A stretch of DNA of 64,000 nt from contig DASVNK010000065.1 of NCBI GenBank assembly GCA_036383895.1, forward strand, positions 62,001-126,000. Reading direction: 5' to 3'. Within the stretch, counting starts at the first letter, position 1, and the number at the start of each line of letters is the position of its first letter. Under the pieces are notes generated by a model that was not told the origin of the DNA, ran no database searches, and saw only the letters and a program-made list of their open reading frames with translations. A program made the position numbers and the translations under genes. The DNA is from DASVNK01 sp036383895 (lineage in GTDB: Bacteria; Verrucomicrobiota; Verrucomicrobiia; Limisphaerales; SXQI01). Positions 32,040 to 41,179 of the stretch are shown here, in pieces.

Positions 32040-34991
32040 GTGCCAAAGTTGGGACTGTGGGAAAACGCCATCAAACAAAGCGCCGATCCAGAGCGCGCGC
32101 GCGAGTACGGTGTGCAGCTCGCCGAACTTCGGCCTGAATATTTCACCAACCTTAGCTCCGATCAGGCGCGTGTGGTCGCCGCTCTGCTAAGCGGTTCGAA
32201 GGCGCTCAGCGAACTACTCATCGCCAAACCCGAATGGCTCGATGTGATCGAGTTCAGCCTGCTGGAAAATCCGCGGCGCAAGGAAGGTTTGCAGCGGGAC
32301 ATTGCGAAGTTCCTGAAACCGGGGCTGGAAACTAAAGACTACAGCAGCGTCCTGAGACAATTGCGCGAACTGAAACAGCGCGAAATGCTGCGCATTGCAG
32401 CGCGTGACCTGGCGCGCCTCGGAAATGTGCCGCAGATCACGGAGGAGATTTCCAATGTGGCGGATGTCTGCCTGCACACTGTTTACCAGGTCGCGCTACA
32501 GCAACTCACGGAAAAGTTCGGCACGCCCTATGCCCATGATCCAGCTACCGAGAAATGGATCGAGAGCAGCTTCTGCGTGCTCGGCATGGGCAAGCTCGGC
32601 GGGCAGGAACTGAATTACAGTTCGGACATCGATGTGCTGTTTGTCTACAGCGGCGAAGGCGCCTGTTTCAAAACGAAGCCGACGAAAAACACCAAGCCAC
32701 TTCGCGCCACGCCGAATCACCAATTCTACGCAAAGCTCGCGGAAGCAGTCATCGCGGAATGCACCCGCATGACCGCGGAAGGATTTCTCTTTCGCATCGA
32801 CATGCGTTTGCGTCCCGAAGGGAAAACCGCACCGCTCGCGCGGGCGCTTAGTTCTTACGAAACGTACTACGCCCAATGGGGACAAACCTGGGAACGCATG
32901 ATGTTGATCAAAGCGCGCTGCGTAGCCGGTGACCAGGGACTCGGCGCGGAGTTCATGGAGATGATTCAGCCGTTCCGTTACCCACGCTCCATTTCCGAGC
33001 AGGTTCCGCGCGAAGTGGCGGAGATGAAGCAGCGGATTGAAAACGAGATCATCAAAACGGGCGAACTCGAACGAAACGTGAAGCTCGGCCGCGGCGGCAT
33101 TCGCGAGATCGAATTCCTCGTGCAAACGCAGCAGGTGTTGCAAGCCGGGCGCATGCCGTTTCTTCAAGGATCGAAGACACTTCCCGCGCTCGAAAAACTG
33201 TCTGACTACAAACTCATAGAGAAGCCGGAAGCTGCGCGCCTGAAGGCAGCCTATTGTTTCCTGCGCGATGTCGAGCACCGGCTGCAAATGGAGGATAACC
33301 GGCAAACACACACCATTCCGGAGCACAAGCCAACGCGGATCCGCCTCGCAAAGCTGATGGGCTTTCCCGACCTGAAGTCGTTCGAAGCAGAACTTCAGAC
33401 GATCAACGACGATGTTCGAAAAGCATATGATCGATTCATCAATCCGATTGCATCCGACGGCAACGCGGGCGCGGTCCGCAACAGTCTTCCCTCCGACGTC
33501 GCCGGCGCTCCGGATGAATGGAAAAAAGTCCTACGCGCTCATTCCTTCCGCGATCCGGATCATTGTTTAAAGCTGGTCCAGGAATTCGTGCACGGTCCGG
33601 GCTTTGGCCATCGCTCCAGCCGCACGATCGATCACGCATTACAACTGCTCGCACGCATGCTTGAGGCGTGCCCTCGAGGCGATGCGGCGCCACCGGAGCC
33701 ATTTCTTTCGGATCCCGATCGCGTGCTCGCGCGTCTTGACTCATTCGTCAGCCGCTATGGCGCGCAATCGATGCTTTACGATGCGTGGGTGAGTAATCCC
33801 TCGCTCTTCCGTTTGTTGCTCCTGGCATTTGATCGTTCCGAATTCCTCGCTGAACTCGCCATCCGCGTTCCCGATCTCATCGACGAAATCGAACAAAGCG
33901 GGCAACTTCGGCGCAAACGTAACACGGAACAGATCCTCGAAGACTTGCGCGCTGGCGCGAAGGAGGAGGATCAACACCGCTGGCTGCGCCGTTACTATCA
34001 GGCCGAGCAGATGCGCATTGGATTGCGCGACATTCTCGACCTGGCGGATCCTGAGCAAACGCAATCCGAACTTACCGCACTGGCTGATGCTTTCCTCACC
34101 TACGCACTGGAAGTTGTGCTGAGGAAGCATCGTATCAAGAAAGCTCCGTTCGCGATTTTTGGCTTGGGCAAATTGGGTGGCCGCGAGCTGATCTACGCGT
34201 CGGACCTGGACATCATCTTCGTTGCCGAATCAAAAAACGCGAACCTTCCCGCGTTGCAAAAGGTCGCCGCACAGTTTCTGGAACTTCTTTCAAAGCGCAC
34301 TGAGGACGGTGCAACATTCGAGGCCGATGCGCGCCTCCGTCCAGACGGCGAAAAAGGTTTGCTCGTGAACACGCTCGACGCTTACCGCGATTACTATTTG
34401 AAGCGCGCGATGCTTTGGGAACTTCAGTCGCTGAGTCGTTTTCGTCCGATCTGTGGCAATGCAACGGTGCAGAAAAGTTTTTCCGATATGGCGGTGGAGA
34501 TGGTGAGCTTCAACTCCGGCAAGAAGAAAGCCGCGGCATTTACGGCTAATTGGAAATCCGAAGTCCATCGCATGCGCATGCGCATCGAAAAAGAACGCAC
34601 TCCCGCCGGACAGGACAAGCTAGCGATAAAAACCGGGCGCGGCGGATTGATGGATGTTGAATTTGTGGCGCAAGCGCTTTCTCTCGAGAACGGCTGGCAT
34701 GAACCGAACACACTCTCGGCGGTTGCTCGGGCCGGAGGTGAAAATGTAATCAGCCCTGAATCAGCAAAGATCCTATCCGAGAACTACCGCAAGCTGATGC
34801 AGGTCGAGCGCATCCTGCGTCGTTGGAGTTTCGAACCTGAATCTGTGCTGCCGGTGGATGCTGCTGCGTTCTATCGAGTCGCGGTTCGTTGCGGATACAA
34901 GGATGCCGCGACTTTCCAGGACGTCGTGCTTGCGCAACGTGGAGCGATTCGCCGCGAGTATCTGAAAATGTTCGACGCGGAAGCGAAGTAG
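32040..34991 (+). CDS. glnE: Bifunctional glutamine synthetase adenylyltransferase / adenylyl-removing enzyme
   Basis: The 983-residue protein has two nucleotidyltransferase domains. The first (motif GMGKLGGQELNYSSDIDV, about residue 181) is the adenylyl-removing half, and the second (GLGKLGGRELIYASDLDI, about residue 707) the adenylyltransferase half. Each is followed by its GlnD/PII-interacting helical domain (for example FLVQTQQVLQAGRMPFLQGS and LMDVEFVAQALSLENG). GlnE controls glutamine synthetase by AMPylation according to nitrogen state. The GTG start lies 35 bp after the HTTM gene. No glnA or glnB is in the window. Its stop abuts the convergent ligase gene. Confidence 0.96.
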   Translation: MPKLGLWENAIKQSADPERAREYGVQLAELRPEYFTNLSSDQARVVAALLSGSKALSELLIAKPEWLDVIEFSLLENPRRKEGLQRDIAKFLKPGLETKDYSSVLRQLRELKQREMLRIAARDLARLGNVPQITEEISNVADVCLHTVYQVALQQLTEKFGTPYAHDPATEKWIESSFCVLGMGKLGGQELNYSSDIDVLFVYSGEGACFKTKPTKNTKPLRATPNHQFYAKLAEAVIAECTRMTAEGFLFRIDMRLRPEGKTAPLARALSSYETYYAQWGQTWERMMLIKARCVAGDQGLGAEFMEMIQPFRYPRSISEQVPREVAEMKQRIENEIIKTGELERNVKLGRGGIREIEFLVQTQQVLQAGRMPFLQGSKTLPALEKLSDYKLIEKPEAARLKAAYCFLRDVEHRLQMEDNRQTHTIPEHKPTRIRLAKLMGFPDLKSFEAELQTINDDVRKAYDRFINPIASDGNAGAVRNSLPSDVAGAPDEWKKVLRAHSFRDPDHCLKLVQEFVHGPGFGHRSSRTIDHALQLLARMLEACPRGDAAPPEPFLSDPDRVLARLDSFVSRYGAQSMLYDAWVSNPSLFRLLLLAFDRSEFLAELAIRVPDLIDEIEQSGQLRRKRNTEQILEDLRAGAKEEDQHRWLRRYYQAEQMRIGLRDILDLADPEQTQSELTALADAFLTYALEVVLRKHRIKKAPFAIFGLGKLGGRELIYASDLDIIFVAESKNANLPALQKVAAQFLELLSKRTEDGATFEADARLRPDGEKGLLVNTLDAYRDYYLKRAMLWELQSLSRFRPICGNATVQKSFSDMAVEMVSFNSGKKKAAAFTANWKSEVHRMRMRIEKERTPAGQDKLAIKTGRGGLMDVEFVAQALSLENGWHEPNTLSAVARAGGENVISPESAKILSENYRKLMQVERILRRWSFEPESVLPVDAAAFYRVAVRCGYKDAATFQDVVLAQRGAIRREYLKMFDAEAK

Positions 34992-36290
34992 TTATTTACG
35001 AATCCAACGCTTTGCTTTGAGTTCAGCGCGCGGGAGAGTGTTCGGCGCGGCAGTCGTTACCGGGATTCGCAAGCTCAGCGCGGTCTGCAGCGCCTTTTCA
35101 ACCGCGGCCACAAGCGCAGCGACATTGCGCGCCTGGTGCGACGGTTCGATGAGCACATGCATCTCAGCGAGCGAGCCCTTGTGCGAAATCTGCACCTGGA
35201 ATTCGGTAATCTCGTTGAACTCGCGAATGATCTGTTCGACCGCGGTCGGATAAACATTCACGCCACGCACAACGACCATGTCGTCCGTGCGGCCAAGAAT
35301 CCCGCCTTCGAGCGCCAGATCGAACCGGCCGCATTCGCATGGCTCGTTTTTGTTATGGTGCGCGGCAAGTCGAACCAAATCGCCTGTTCGGTATCGGATT
35401 AACGGCGAACCAATTCGCTTCAGGGTGGTCACAACCAATTCGCCCGGCGAACCGATCGCGACCGGTTTTGAGGTATCCCGATCGATCACTTCTGCCAAAT
35501 ACGCCCAATGAACAACGTGCAATCGGCACGCCTTCGCGGGACACTCATAGGTAATCGGCCCCGTTTCGGTCATGCCATGATGATCGAATACTTTTGCGCC
35601 CGGCCAGAGTCGTTCGATCTGGGCGCGGGTCGCCGGCAAACTGCCGCCCGGTTCGCCCGCAACAATGATCTGCCGCACGCGACTGTTTCGGAGATCGATG
35701 TTTTCGTTCCGGGCGGTGTCCGCGAGATGAATGGCATAGCTCGGTGTGCAACAGAGGACGGTCGCGTTTGTTTCGAGAATTGTTTTCAGCCGCACAAGGG
35801 TCGTCAGTCCGCCGCCGGGAATGCACAACGTGCCAAGCCGCGTCCCCGCATCGAAGGCGAGCCAGAACCCGAGGAACGGTCCGAACGAAAAAGCAAAGTA
35901 AGTCACATCCTTTGCTGTCACTCCGGCGGCGCGATACACCTCCAACCAGGATTGCACCAACTGTTCCCACGATTCCGGCGTGTCCACCCATCGCAACGGC
36001 TTGCCCGATGTTCCGCTGGTTTGGTGGAAGCGCGAGTAGCGCTCGATCGGATACGTCAGCGTCCGCCCATAAAGCGGATGTTCCTCCTGGTCGCGCGCGA
36101 GCTCCTGCTTCGTCGTGAACGGAAACGCGTTGAAAAAATCTGCGAGGCTCCCGTACTCGCGCGGCGCGGAAGATTCTAAAATCTTGCGCGTGTAGAAGGC
36201 ATTTCCGGGAACGATTTCGCGGAGCAAGTCATTCAGTGATTTGAGCTGGCTGTCTTGAATCGCTGCGGCACTGGGAAAGGAGTCGCTCAT
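34992..36290 (-). CDS. Phenylacetate-CoA ligase-like acyl-CoA synthetase (PaaK family)
   Basis: The 432-residue product is an AMP-forming acyl-CoA ligase. It shows the P-loop RFHQTSGTSGKPLRW, GEPGG and the adenylate motif DHHGMTETGP. GSPLIRYRTGDLVRL, GRTDDMVVVRGVNVYP and the C-terminal PRAELKAKRWIRK also fit, the last providing the catalytic Lys region. A CEC motif (NEPCECGRF) sits where PaaK proteins often carry one. The exact substrate cannot be read; aryl- or phenylacetate-type acids are likely. It overlaps the upstream membrane-protein gene as TAATG, so the two are translationally coupled. Confidence 0.9.
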   Translation of the reverse strand: MSDSFPSAAAIQDSQLKSLNDLLREIVPGNAFYTRKILESSAPREYGSLADFFNAFPFTTKQELARDQEEHPLYGRTLTYPIERYSRFHQTSGTSGKPLRWVDTPESWEQLVQSWLEVYRAAGVTAKDVTYFAFSFGPFLGFWLAFDAGTRLGTLCIPGGGLTTLVRLKTILETNATVLCCTPSYAIHLADTARNENIDLRNSRVRQIIVAGEPGGSLPATRAQIERLWPGAKVFDHHGMTETGPITYECPAKACRLHVVHWAYLAEVIDRDTSKPVAIGSPGELVVTTLKRIGSPLIRYRTGDLVRLAAHHNKNEPCECGRFDLALEGGILGRTDDMVVVRGVNVYPTAVEQIIREFNEITEFQVQISHKGSLAEMHVLIEPSHQARNVAALVAAVEKALQTALSLRIPVTTAAPNTLPRAELKAKRWIRK

Positions 36291-36871
36291 TAATGAGCTG
36301 CCGAACTTCCCGGCTGTGTCGGTGCGACGGCGACCGCTCCCGGCTTTTTCGCAGGCGGGTTCGGCTTATACAAAGTCACCAAACATCCGCCGACTGCAGC
36401 CAAGACGATGCCAAGGAAAAATTGCGGCTTAATCGTGCCGAAGCCCCCCGCAGGCGGATGCAGATATAGGGAGTAGGCGGCATTCACGATGGGAGCGCCA
36501 GCGAAGACAATCGACATCACGACAGCGGGTGTTCCTTTCGCGCCAAAGGCGAGGAGAACGCCGAACGCACCGATCGCGCCAACGATCCCAGCGACCAGCG
36601 ACCACCAGAGTCCTTTATTAGGATACGTCCAGAATTGCCAGCTCGCGCCGTTCGCAATCAAGACGGCGGCCGGAGCCAGCACTGCTGTTATAAAATACGC
36701 AATACCAACAAGTAAGAACGCTTTGTAGCGGCCATTCACCGGGTCGCCCATATTCACCTGGCCGGTATGCAGAAAGACGCCATAAACCCCCCAGGAGGCG
36801 ACGGTCAGCAAGGCGTAGAATAACCAGGTCATCCCGGGATTCGAACTGTCCGGACTCATATCGGCGGACAT
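36290..36871 (-). CDS. DMT/EamA-like membrane protein
   Basis: From the ATG at 36871 the product has 193 residues and about five membrane helices (WLFYALLTVASWGVYGVFLH, AFLLVGIAYFITAVLAPAAV, WSLVAGIVGAIGAFGVLLAF, VVMSIVFAGAPIVNAAYSLY, FFLGIVLAAVGGCLVTLY). The helices and the GAPIVNA motif resemble half-size drug/metabolite transporters. The frame is open to 37009, but the extra residues look non-coding. It overlaps the PaaK-like gene by TAATG, which hints that it could move the acid used by that ligase or its product. Confidence 0.8.
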   Translation of the reverse strand: MSADMSPDSSNPGMTWLFYALLTVASWGVYGVFLHTGQVNMGDPVNGRYKAFLLVGIAYFITAVLAPAAVLIANGASWQFWTYPNKGLWWSLVAGIVGAIGAFGVLLAFGAKGTPAVVMSIVFAGAPIVNAAYSLYLHPPAGGFGTIKPQFFLGIVLAAVGGCLVTLYKPNPPAKKPGAVAVAPTQPGSSAAH

Positions 36872-37040
36872 TATCGACGCGGGCGGATGATGACAACTTC
36901 GAAGCAAGTTTCGTCTTAAGTGCTTCAATGCCAATGCCGATACTATGAGTGAGTAGTTGCGAGCTGATCCCTCCCACACGCCGGTGCCTGCCACCCGAAG
37001 CAGCGCCATGACGCGTGGGCGGGCTGCTTTGCTAAGAACA

Positions 37041-38240
37041 ATGCCAAAACGGTTACTCTTTGTTGATGACGAACCGTCGATCCGCGCGGTGTATGAGATG
37101 CTGCCGCCGTTTCTGGGCGATGATTATACCGTCACGACAGCGTGCGGTGGGGAGGAGGCGCTCGCGCTTTTCAGCCAGGAACCGTTCGACCTGATCGTTT
37201 CCGATCTCACGATGCCGAAAATGACCGGCATCCAACTGCTCACAGAAATCTCCAAACTGAACCCCGGCACCGCACGGATCGTCGTTTCCGGATTTGCCGA
37301 CGAAGTCACCGCCGCGAAATGCTTGATGGTGGCGCATCGCTACTTCACGAAACCGTTCAGTCCTTCCGATCTCAGCAATGTAATCATCTCGCTATGTGAC
37401 GCGCGCACGTTTGCCGCGAATGATCGCATCCGCGAATTTGTGGGACGCATCGATGCGATTCCCACGCTTTCCAAAACGTACCTCGAACTGACCAAAGCGC
37501 TCCGCTCGCACACCGTTCCGCTCCGCGATATCAGCGCGATCATCGAGCAGGACCTCGCGCTCACCGCGAAAGTTTTGCAGACGGTGAATTCGGTTCGGTT
37601 CGCGCCAGCGCGCAGAATTCAGAGTGTGTTCGATGCGGTGCAAATGATCGGGTTTGAAGTGGTGCGCGCGCTGGTGCTCGGTATTCAGGTGTTCGAGTTT
37701 TGTCACAAGACCGCGCGCACAGAACTATTCCAAACGGTTTGGTCGCACAGCTTGCGGACGGCGGTTCGTGCGAAGCGGCTGGCGGCTTACGAAGATCTTC
37801 CTTACGAAAGTTGCGACGAGACGTTTCTGCTCGGGCTGCTGCACGACATTGGGAAAGTCGTGCTCGGGGCGAGCTGCCCGGATGAATACCAAAAGATTTG
37901 GGTCACGCATCGCGAGAACTCCGCGGCGCTGGTGGATGCAGAATCGCGGACCTTCGGTGCGGACCACGCGCACGTCGGCGCGTTTCTGCTCCGGCTTTGG
38001 GGACTGCCGGAAGAAATTGCGCAGGCCGTGCAGATGCATCATTCGGTCGGTGCGGTTGATTTTACCGAATTCAATCCGCAACTCGCACTGCATCTCGCCC
38101 AGGAAATGGCGCCGGGACGCCAGCAAGCGCATCTCGATCTCGCTTTAATCCAAAACCTCGGTCTCGAAAGCCACATGCCGATGTGGGACACGATTGTCCA
38201 CCGCGACAGCGATTACGTGGCCGCTTCGGTCGAGGACTGA
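37041..38240 (+). CDS. Response regulator with HDOD output domain
   Basis: A receiver domain (1-115; RLLFVDDEPS, D in LIVSDLTMPKMTG, Ser in IVVSGFAD, Lys in YFTKPF) is fused to an HDOD domain (about 130-330). The HDOD part shows IPTLSKTYLELTKAL and IEQDLALTAKVLQTVNS. It also keeps an HD-type motif, FLLGLLHDIGKVVLG, which many HDOD domains lose. These proteins often control motility or second-messenger signalling. The ATG at 37041 starts exactly at the receiver; an upstream frame to 36957 is unlikely. It is divergent from the membrane gene at 36871. Confidence 0.92.
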   Translation: MPKRLLFVDDEPSIRAVYEMLPPFLGDDYTVTTACGGEEALALFSQEPFDLIVSDLTMPKMTGIQLLTEISKLNPGTARIVVSGFADEVTAAKCLMVAHRYFTKPFSPSDLSNVIISLCDARTFAANDRIREFVGRIDAIPTLSKTYLELTKALRSHTVPLRDISAIIEQDLALTAKVLQTVNSVRFAPARRIQSVFDAVQMIGFEVVRALVLGIQVFEFCHKTARTELFQTVWSHSLRTAVRAKRLAAYEDLPYESCDETFLLGLLHDIGKVVLGASCPDEYQKIWVTHRENSAALVDAESRTFGADHAHVGAFLLRLWGLPEEIAQAVQMHHSVGAVDFTEFNPQLALHLAQEMAPGRQQAHLDLALIQNLGLESHMPMWDTIVHRDSDYVAASVED

Positions 38241-38283
38241 GCTTTCAAGGCTCACCCTTTCGCCTCCATTCCTTTCTAATTAA

Positions 38284-39216
38284 TCAGCGGGTTTTCTCGA
38301 AAGCGTTGAAGCGTCCGGCCATGTGCTCAGTGGTAGTGGCGCCGCGGTAGATGAGGATGCGATAGCGGAAGCGGCGTTCTGTTTTCGCGGGGAGAGTCCA
38401 GTCGGAGAGGCCGGAGATGTTCGGGTTGATGAGGCCTTGTTCGTCGACACGCCAGGCGGAGGGGTAACCGGGGTTGGAGGGATGATCGAGGATGGCGATG
38501 CCGAAGACTTCTTTGTCGAAGGGGCGTTCGACGGTGCACCATGAAGCGCGCTTTTGTTCGGCGGCGCGTCCGCGAATGCCTTCGGAGTTGAGGTGGGTTT
38601 GGCGCGGATTCTCTTTGTCCCAGGGCATGCGGACGGAAAGCCCGCCGACGAAGAATTTGCCGAAGTTTACATCTTCTTGTTTGGCGCGAAGGAGCAGATC
38701 GAAATCGATCAGATAGGCGCCCGAGGGTTCGGGGGCGTGGATGACAATACGGTTTTCCTCTTCCAGGACCGCTTTGCCATCGGGCGTGACCAGTTCGATG
38801 AGAGCGGTCCAGGAAACCTGGTTGGCGTTTGTTTGGGTCTCGAGTAAGCGGACGAAGCGCTGTTTGCCTTCGTCTTCCTTCCAGTAGTTCAGGCCGTTCA
38901 CGCGATGAAAGCCAGTGAATATGCCATGCTGCCAAGGGTGATCGGCGGGGCGATCTTCGGTTAACGTCACGCTACCGGACGCGTCTTTGACCGGGTGAAG
39001 GTACGGGCGGGTGCCGGGCGCCATTTGATAGATGGCGAGTTCGATCCATTCGCCGGTGGCTGTTTGCGAGGAGATGATCAGGCGGTCGTTTTGTTTATCG
39101 AGTTTGAGGCGCGATCTGTCGCGACGTTCGGGAGTATCGGTCTGGGCGGAGGCAAAGGATGTGAGCAGGAGCAGAGTGAAGAGTCCGGGGAGGCGGTGAG
39201 ATCGGCTGGAGAGCAT
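38284..39216 (-). CDS. Secreted DUF6807 ('PmoA family') protein
   Basis: From the ATG at 39216 the protein has a signal peptide (RLPGLFTLLLLTSFASAQ) and about 285 mature residues. The family motif DHPWQHGIFTGFHRVNGLNYW is central, followed by VLEEENRIVIHAP and SLSVRMPWDKENPR-like strands. Despite the database name, these proteins are not methane monooxygenase subunits. They are common in planctomycetes and verrucomicrobia beside polysaccharide-use genes. The frame extends upstream to 39396 without coding character. A second secreted protein gene lies upstream on the same strand. Confidence 0.88.
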   Translation of the reverse strand: MLSSRSHRLPGLFTLLLLTSFASAQTDTPERRDRSRLKLDKQNDRLIISSQTATGEWIELAIYQMAPGTRPYLHPVKDASGSVTLTEDRPADHPWQHGIFTGFHRVNGLNYWKEDEGKQRFVRLLETQTNANQVSWTALIELVTPDGKAVLEEENRIVIHAPEPSGAYLIDFDLLLRAKQEDVNFGKFFVGGLSVRMPWDKENPRQTHLNSEGIRGRAAEQKRASWCTVERPFDKEVFGIAILDHPSNPGYPSAWRVDEQGLINPNISGLSDWTLPAKTERRFRYRILIYRGATTTEHMAGRFNAFEKTR

Positions 39217-39280
39217 GCGCTTTGTTAGCGGATAAAGTTTCGGATTAAAAGCTGGATTACGACTGCGGCGATTCGCCGGA

Positions 39281-39315
39281 AAAGAAAAACCCGCCGCGTT
39301 TTGGGGCGCGGCGGG
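39281..39315 (-). terminator. Intrinsic terminator of the CBM-like secreted protein gene
   Basis: On the minus strand, CCCGCCGCG (39315-39307) pairs with CGCGGCGGG (39298-39290), followed by TTTTTC and TTT (39289-39281). It lies 32 bp after the stop codon at 39347. Confidence 0.93.
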
Positions 39316-39346
39316 TAGCCTTGGAGGAGTAAGGAGTTGGTCGGGC

Positions 39347-41023
39347 TTACGGCCGCGCAAGGCGGAAGAAGCCCATTTGGCCGCTCGTTTCCACATTGTA
39401 GGTGCCCTGGCCTTCGGTGCCGGCGATGTCGGTGGCTTCGCCGGTCGCGAGGTTGGTGATGCGCTGGAGGCGCACGCCCGGTTGGGCGGTCCAGTTGATG
39501 GTGACCTCGCCAGCAGTGCGGTTGATGGCTACTTCGCCGATGTCTTCGGATTCATTGTCCTCGTCGAGTATGTTCGCCCAGACGTCGAGCGGCAGCGTGA
39601 AGGCGCCTGTCTCCCGGATGTAGCGGATACGGTCGGTTCCCGCTGCGGCTTCGTTATCCTGGCCGTTGATGCCGTATTTGTAGATGAGGCGTGAATTTGC
39701 GCCGCGCGGCAGCGTGACCTGCACGGTGTAAATGCCGTCGCCTGCGGTCGCGTCGCCGTTCGTGCCGTCGTCCACCGCCTGGGTTGTGAGGCTGTCCCAC
39801 GGCTGCCATCCGCCGGGAAGGAACGCGCCGTTGACAGCGACGGTGTCGGTCGTTGGGTTGAAAGCAGGACCGTTAGTGCCGATGACCGCGTTGTTCATAT
39901 TGACGCGGAAGGTGACGATGGTTTCCTCGTTCAGAAGCGTGCCGGGTTGGACGTTGTTGAAATACCAGACTGGAATGTTTTGCTGGTGATAACCAGAGGC
40001 GTCTTTCGCTTCGGTGCCAGTGAAAGTAAGCGATTTGTTTCCACCGTCTTCCCAAGTTGTCGTTGCGAGGGAAGGATCCCAAATGACCGCTTTGTATTCG
40101 ATGAGATCGCCAGTGATTTGGCCATCGGTGCGGTAGGTGTTGGTGTAGACGCCGGGGCGGGAAGCGTCGGCGAAAAGTTGCAGGCCTTGCGGGGGAGCGT
40201 CCCAACCAACCTTATTCCCGCGGATATAGACTTCCTGAGTGTTGGTGTCGAAGAGACCAGCGCCGATATAGACGCTCATATCGACTGCGAACGAAGTGGC
40301 AGCTTTTACGGGAACGCCGGTGACGTTGTTGAAATAAACGACCGGCAAGGTTTGCGGTTCGGCGGTCTGGGTGAAGGCGCGGTTTGGGTCGTTCTCCCAG
40401 TTTACCGCGGCCGTGGAGGCTTTATTGATGACGAATTTGTATTCAACCCGCGCGCCGGGGGCATCCGGGACCTCAGCGGTGCCTTCGTAGATGTCAGGGT
40501 TTGTGGCGCTGGGCGAGAGTTGGAATCCGCCGGTCCAGCCCTGGAATGAGCCGCGCACCTCGACGAAGTCCCCTTCGCTCGGCACGAACGCGCCAGCAGC
40601 TTGCTGCGTGGCCATGTTCACCTGGAAGGTTACAGGGATGGGCGCGCCTTCCCAGACGTTGTTGAAGTAAAAAACGGGCAGCGTGGTGGCATCGGCGGGC
40701 AAAGAGATGCTGCGGTTCGGGTCGTTTTCCCAAGTGACCAGATCGCCACGCGATTGGACAAACTTAAAAAGAACGTTCGTCCCCGTCGGTCCAGCGATGT
40801 CGCGGGTGCCGGTGTAAATGGTGGGGTTGGCGGTGGAGTTGGTGAGTTGAAATCCACCGTTCCAGTCGGTGAAATCGCCGCGCACTTCGATGATATCTGA
40901 AATTTGGTCGAATTCGCCGAGGTTGATGCGCGGACCGAGATCGATCTGGAAAGTGACCGGTACTGCCATCGTGGAGAGCACGGTACAGAAAGTTAGCGTA
41001 AATAGGGAGATTAGCCTTCTCAT
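39347..41023 (-). CDS. Secreted protein with four starch-binding-like repeats
   Basis: A signal peptide (MRRLISLFTLTFCTVLSTMA) is followed by four related beta modules. Each begins VTFQ or VTFR or AVDM and contains an 'EVRG..F..W.GGFQL' or equivalent strand and a closing YFNNV. The pattern (tryptophans, W..NDPNR, asparagine-rich loops) resembles CBM20/CBM48 carbohydrate-binding folds. The final ~70 residues form a C-terminal tail (VTINWTAQPGVRLQRITNL...MGFFRLARP). It probably binds extracellular glycans. No catalytic domain is visible. The adjacent DUF6807 gene is also secreted, and both face the same way. Confidence 0.82.
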   Translation of the reverse strand: MRRLISLFTLTFCTVLSTMAVPVTFQIDLGPRINLGEFDQISDIIEVRGDFTDWNGGFQLTNSTANPTIYTGTRDIAGPTGTNVLFKFVQSRGDLVTWENDPNRSISLPADATTLPVFYFNNVWEGAPIPVTFQVNMATQQAAGAFVPSEGDFVEVRGSFQGWTGGFQLSPSATNPDIYEGTAEVPDAPGARVEYKFVINKASTAAVNWENDPNRAFTQTAEPQTLPVVYFNNVTGVPVKAATSFAVDMSVYIGAGLFDTNTQEVYIRGNKVGWDAPPQGLQLFADASRPGVYTNTYRTDGQITGDLIEYKAVIWDPSLATTTWEDGGNKSLTFTGTEAKDASGYHQQNIPVWYFNNVQPGTLLNEETIVTFRVNMNNAVIGTNGPAFNPTTDTVAVNGAFLPGGWQPWDSLTTQAVDDGTNGDATAGDGIYTVQVTLPRGANSRLIYKYGINGQDNEAAAGTDRIRYIRETGAFTLPLDVWANILDEDNESEDIGEVAINRTAGEVTINWTAQPGVRLQRITNLATGEATDIAGTEGQGTYNVETSGQMGFFRLARP

Positions 41024-41179
41024 AATTAGCAGCCTTACTATCGCCTAACTCGGATGAGATGCAAGGGGACGAGCAACATTGGTTTTGCCGACGGGAGGCG
41101 CGGTGGGCAAGAAAATGTCGGCGAGTGGGGATTCGCCGCTTAAGAAACAGTGAGGTCGATGAGGGCCTTATGGAAGGCC

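Noticed and set aside
36836..36855. tRNA T-arm-like GTTCGAATCCCGG on the minus strand
   Set aside because: It is coding sequence of the DMT-like protein (DSSNPGM) and no acceptor stem or anticodon arm can be formed around it.
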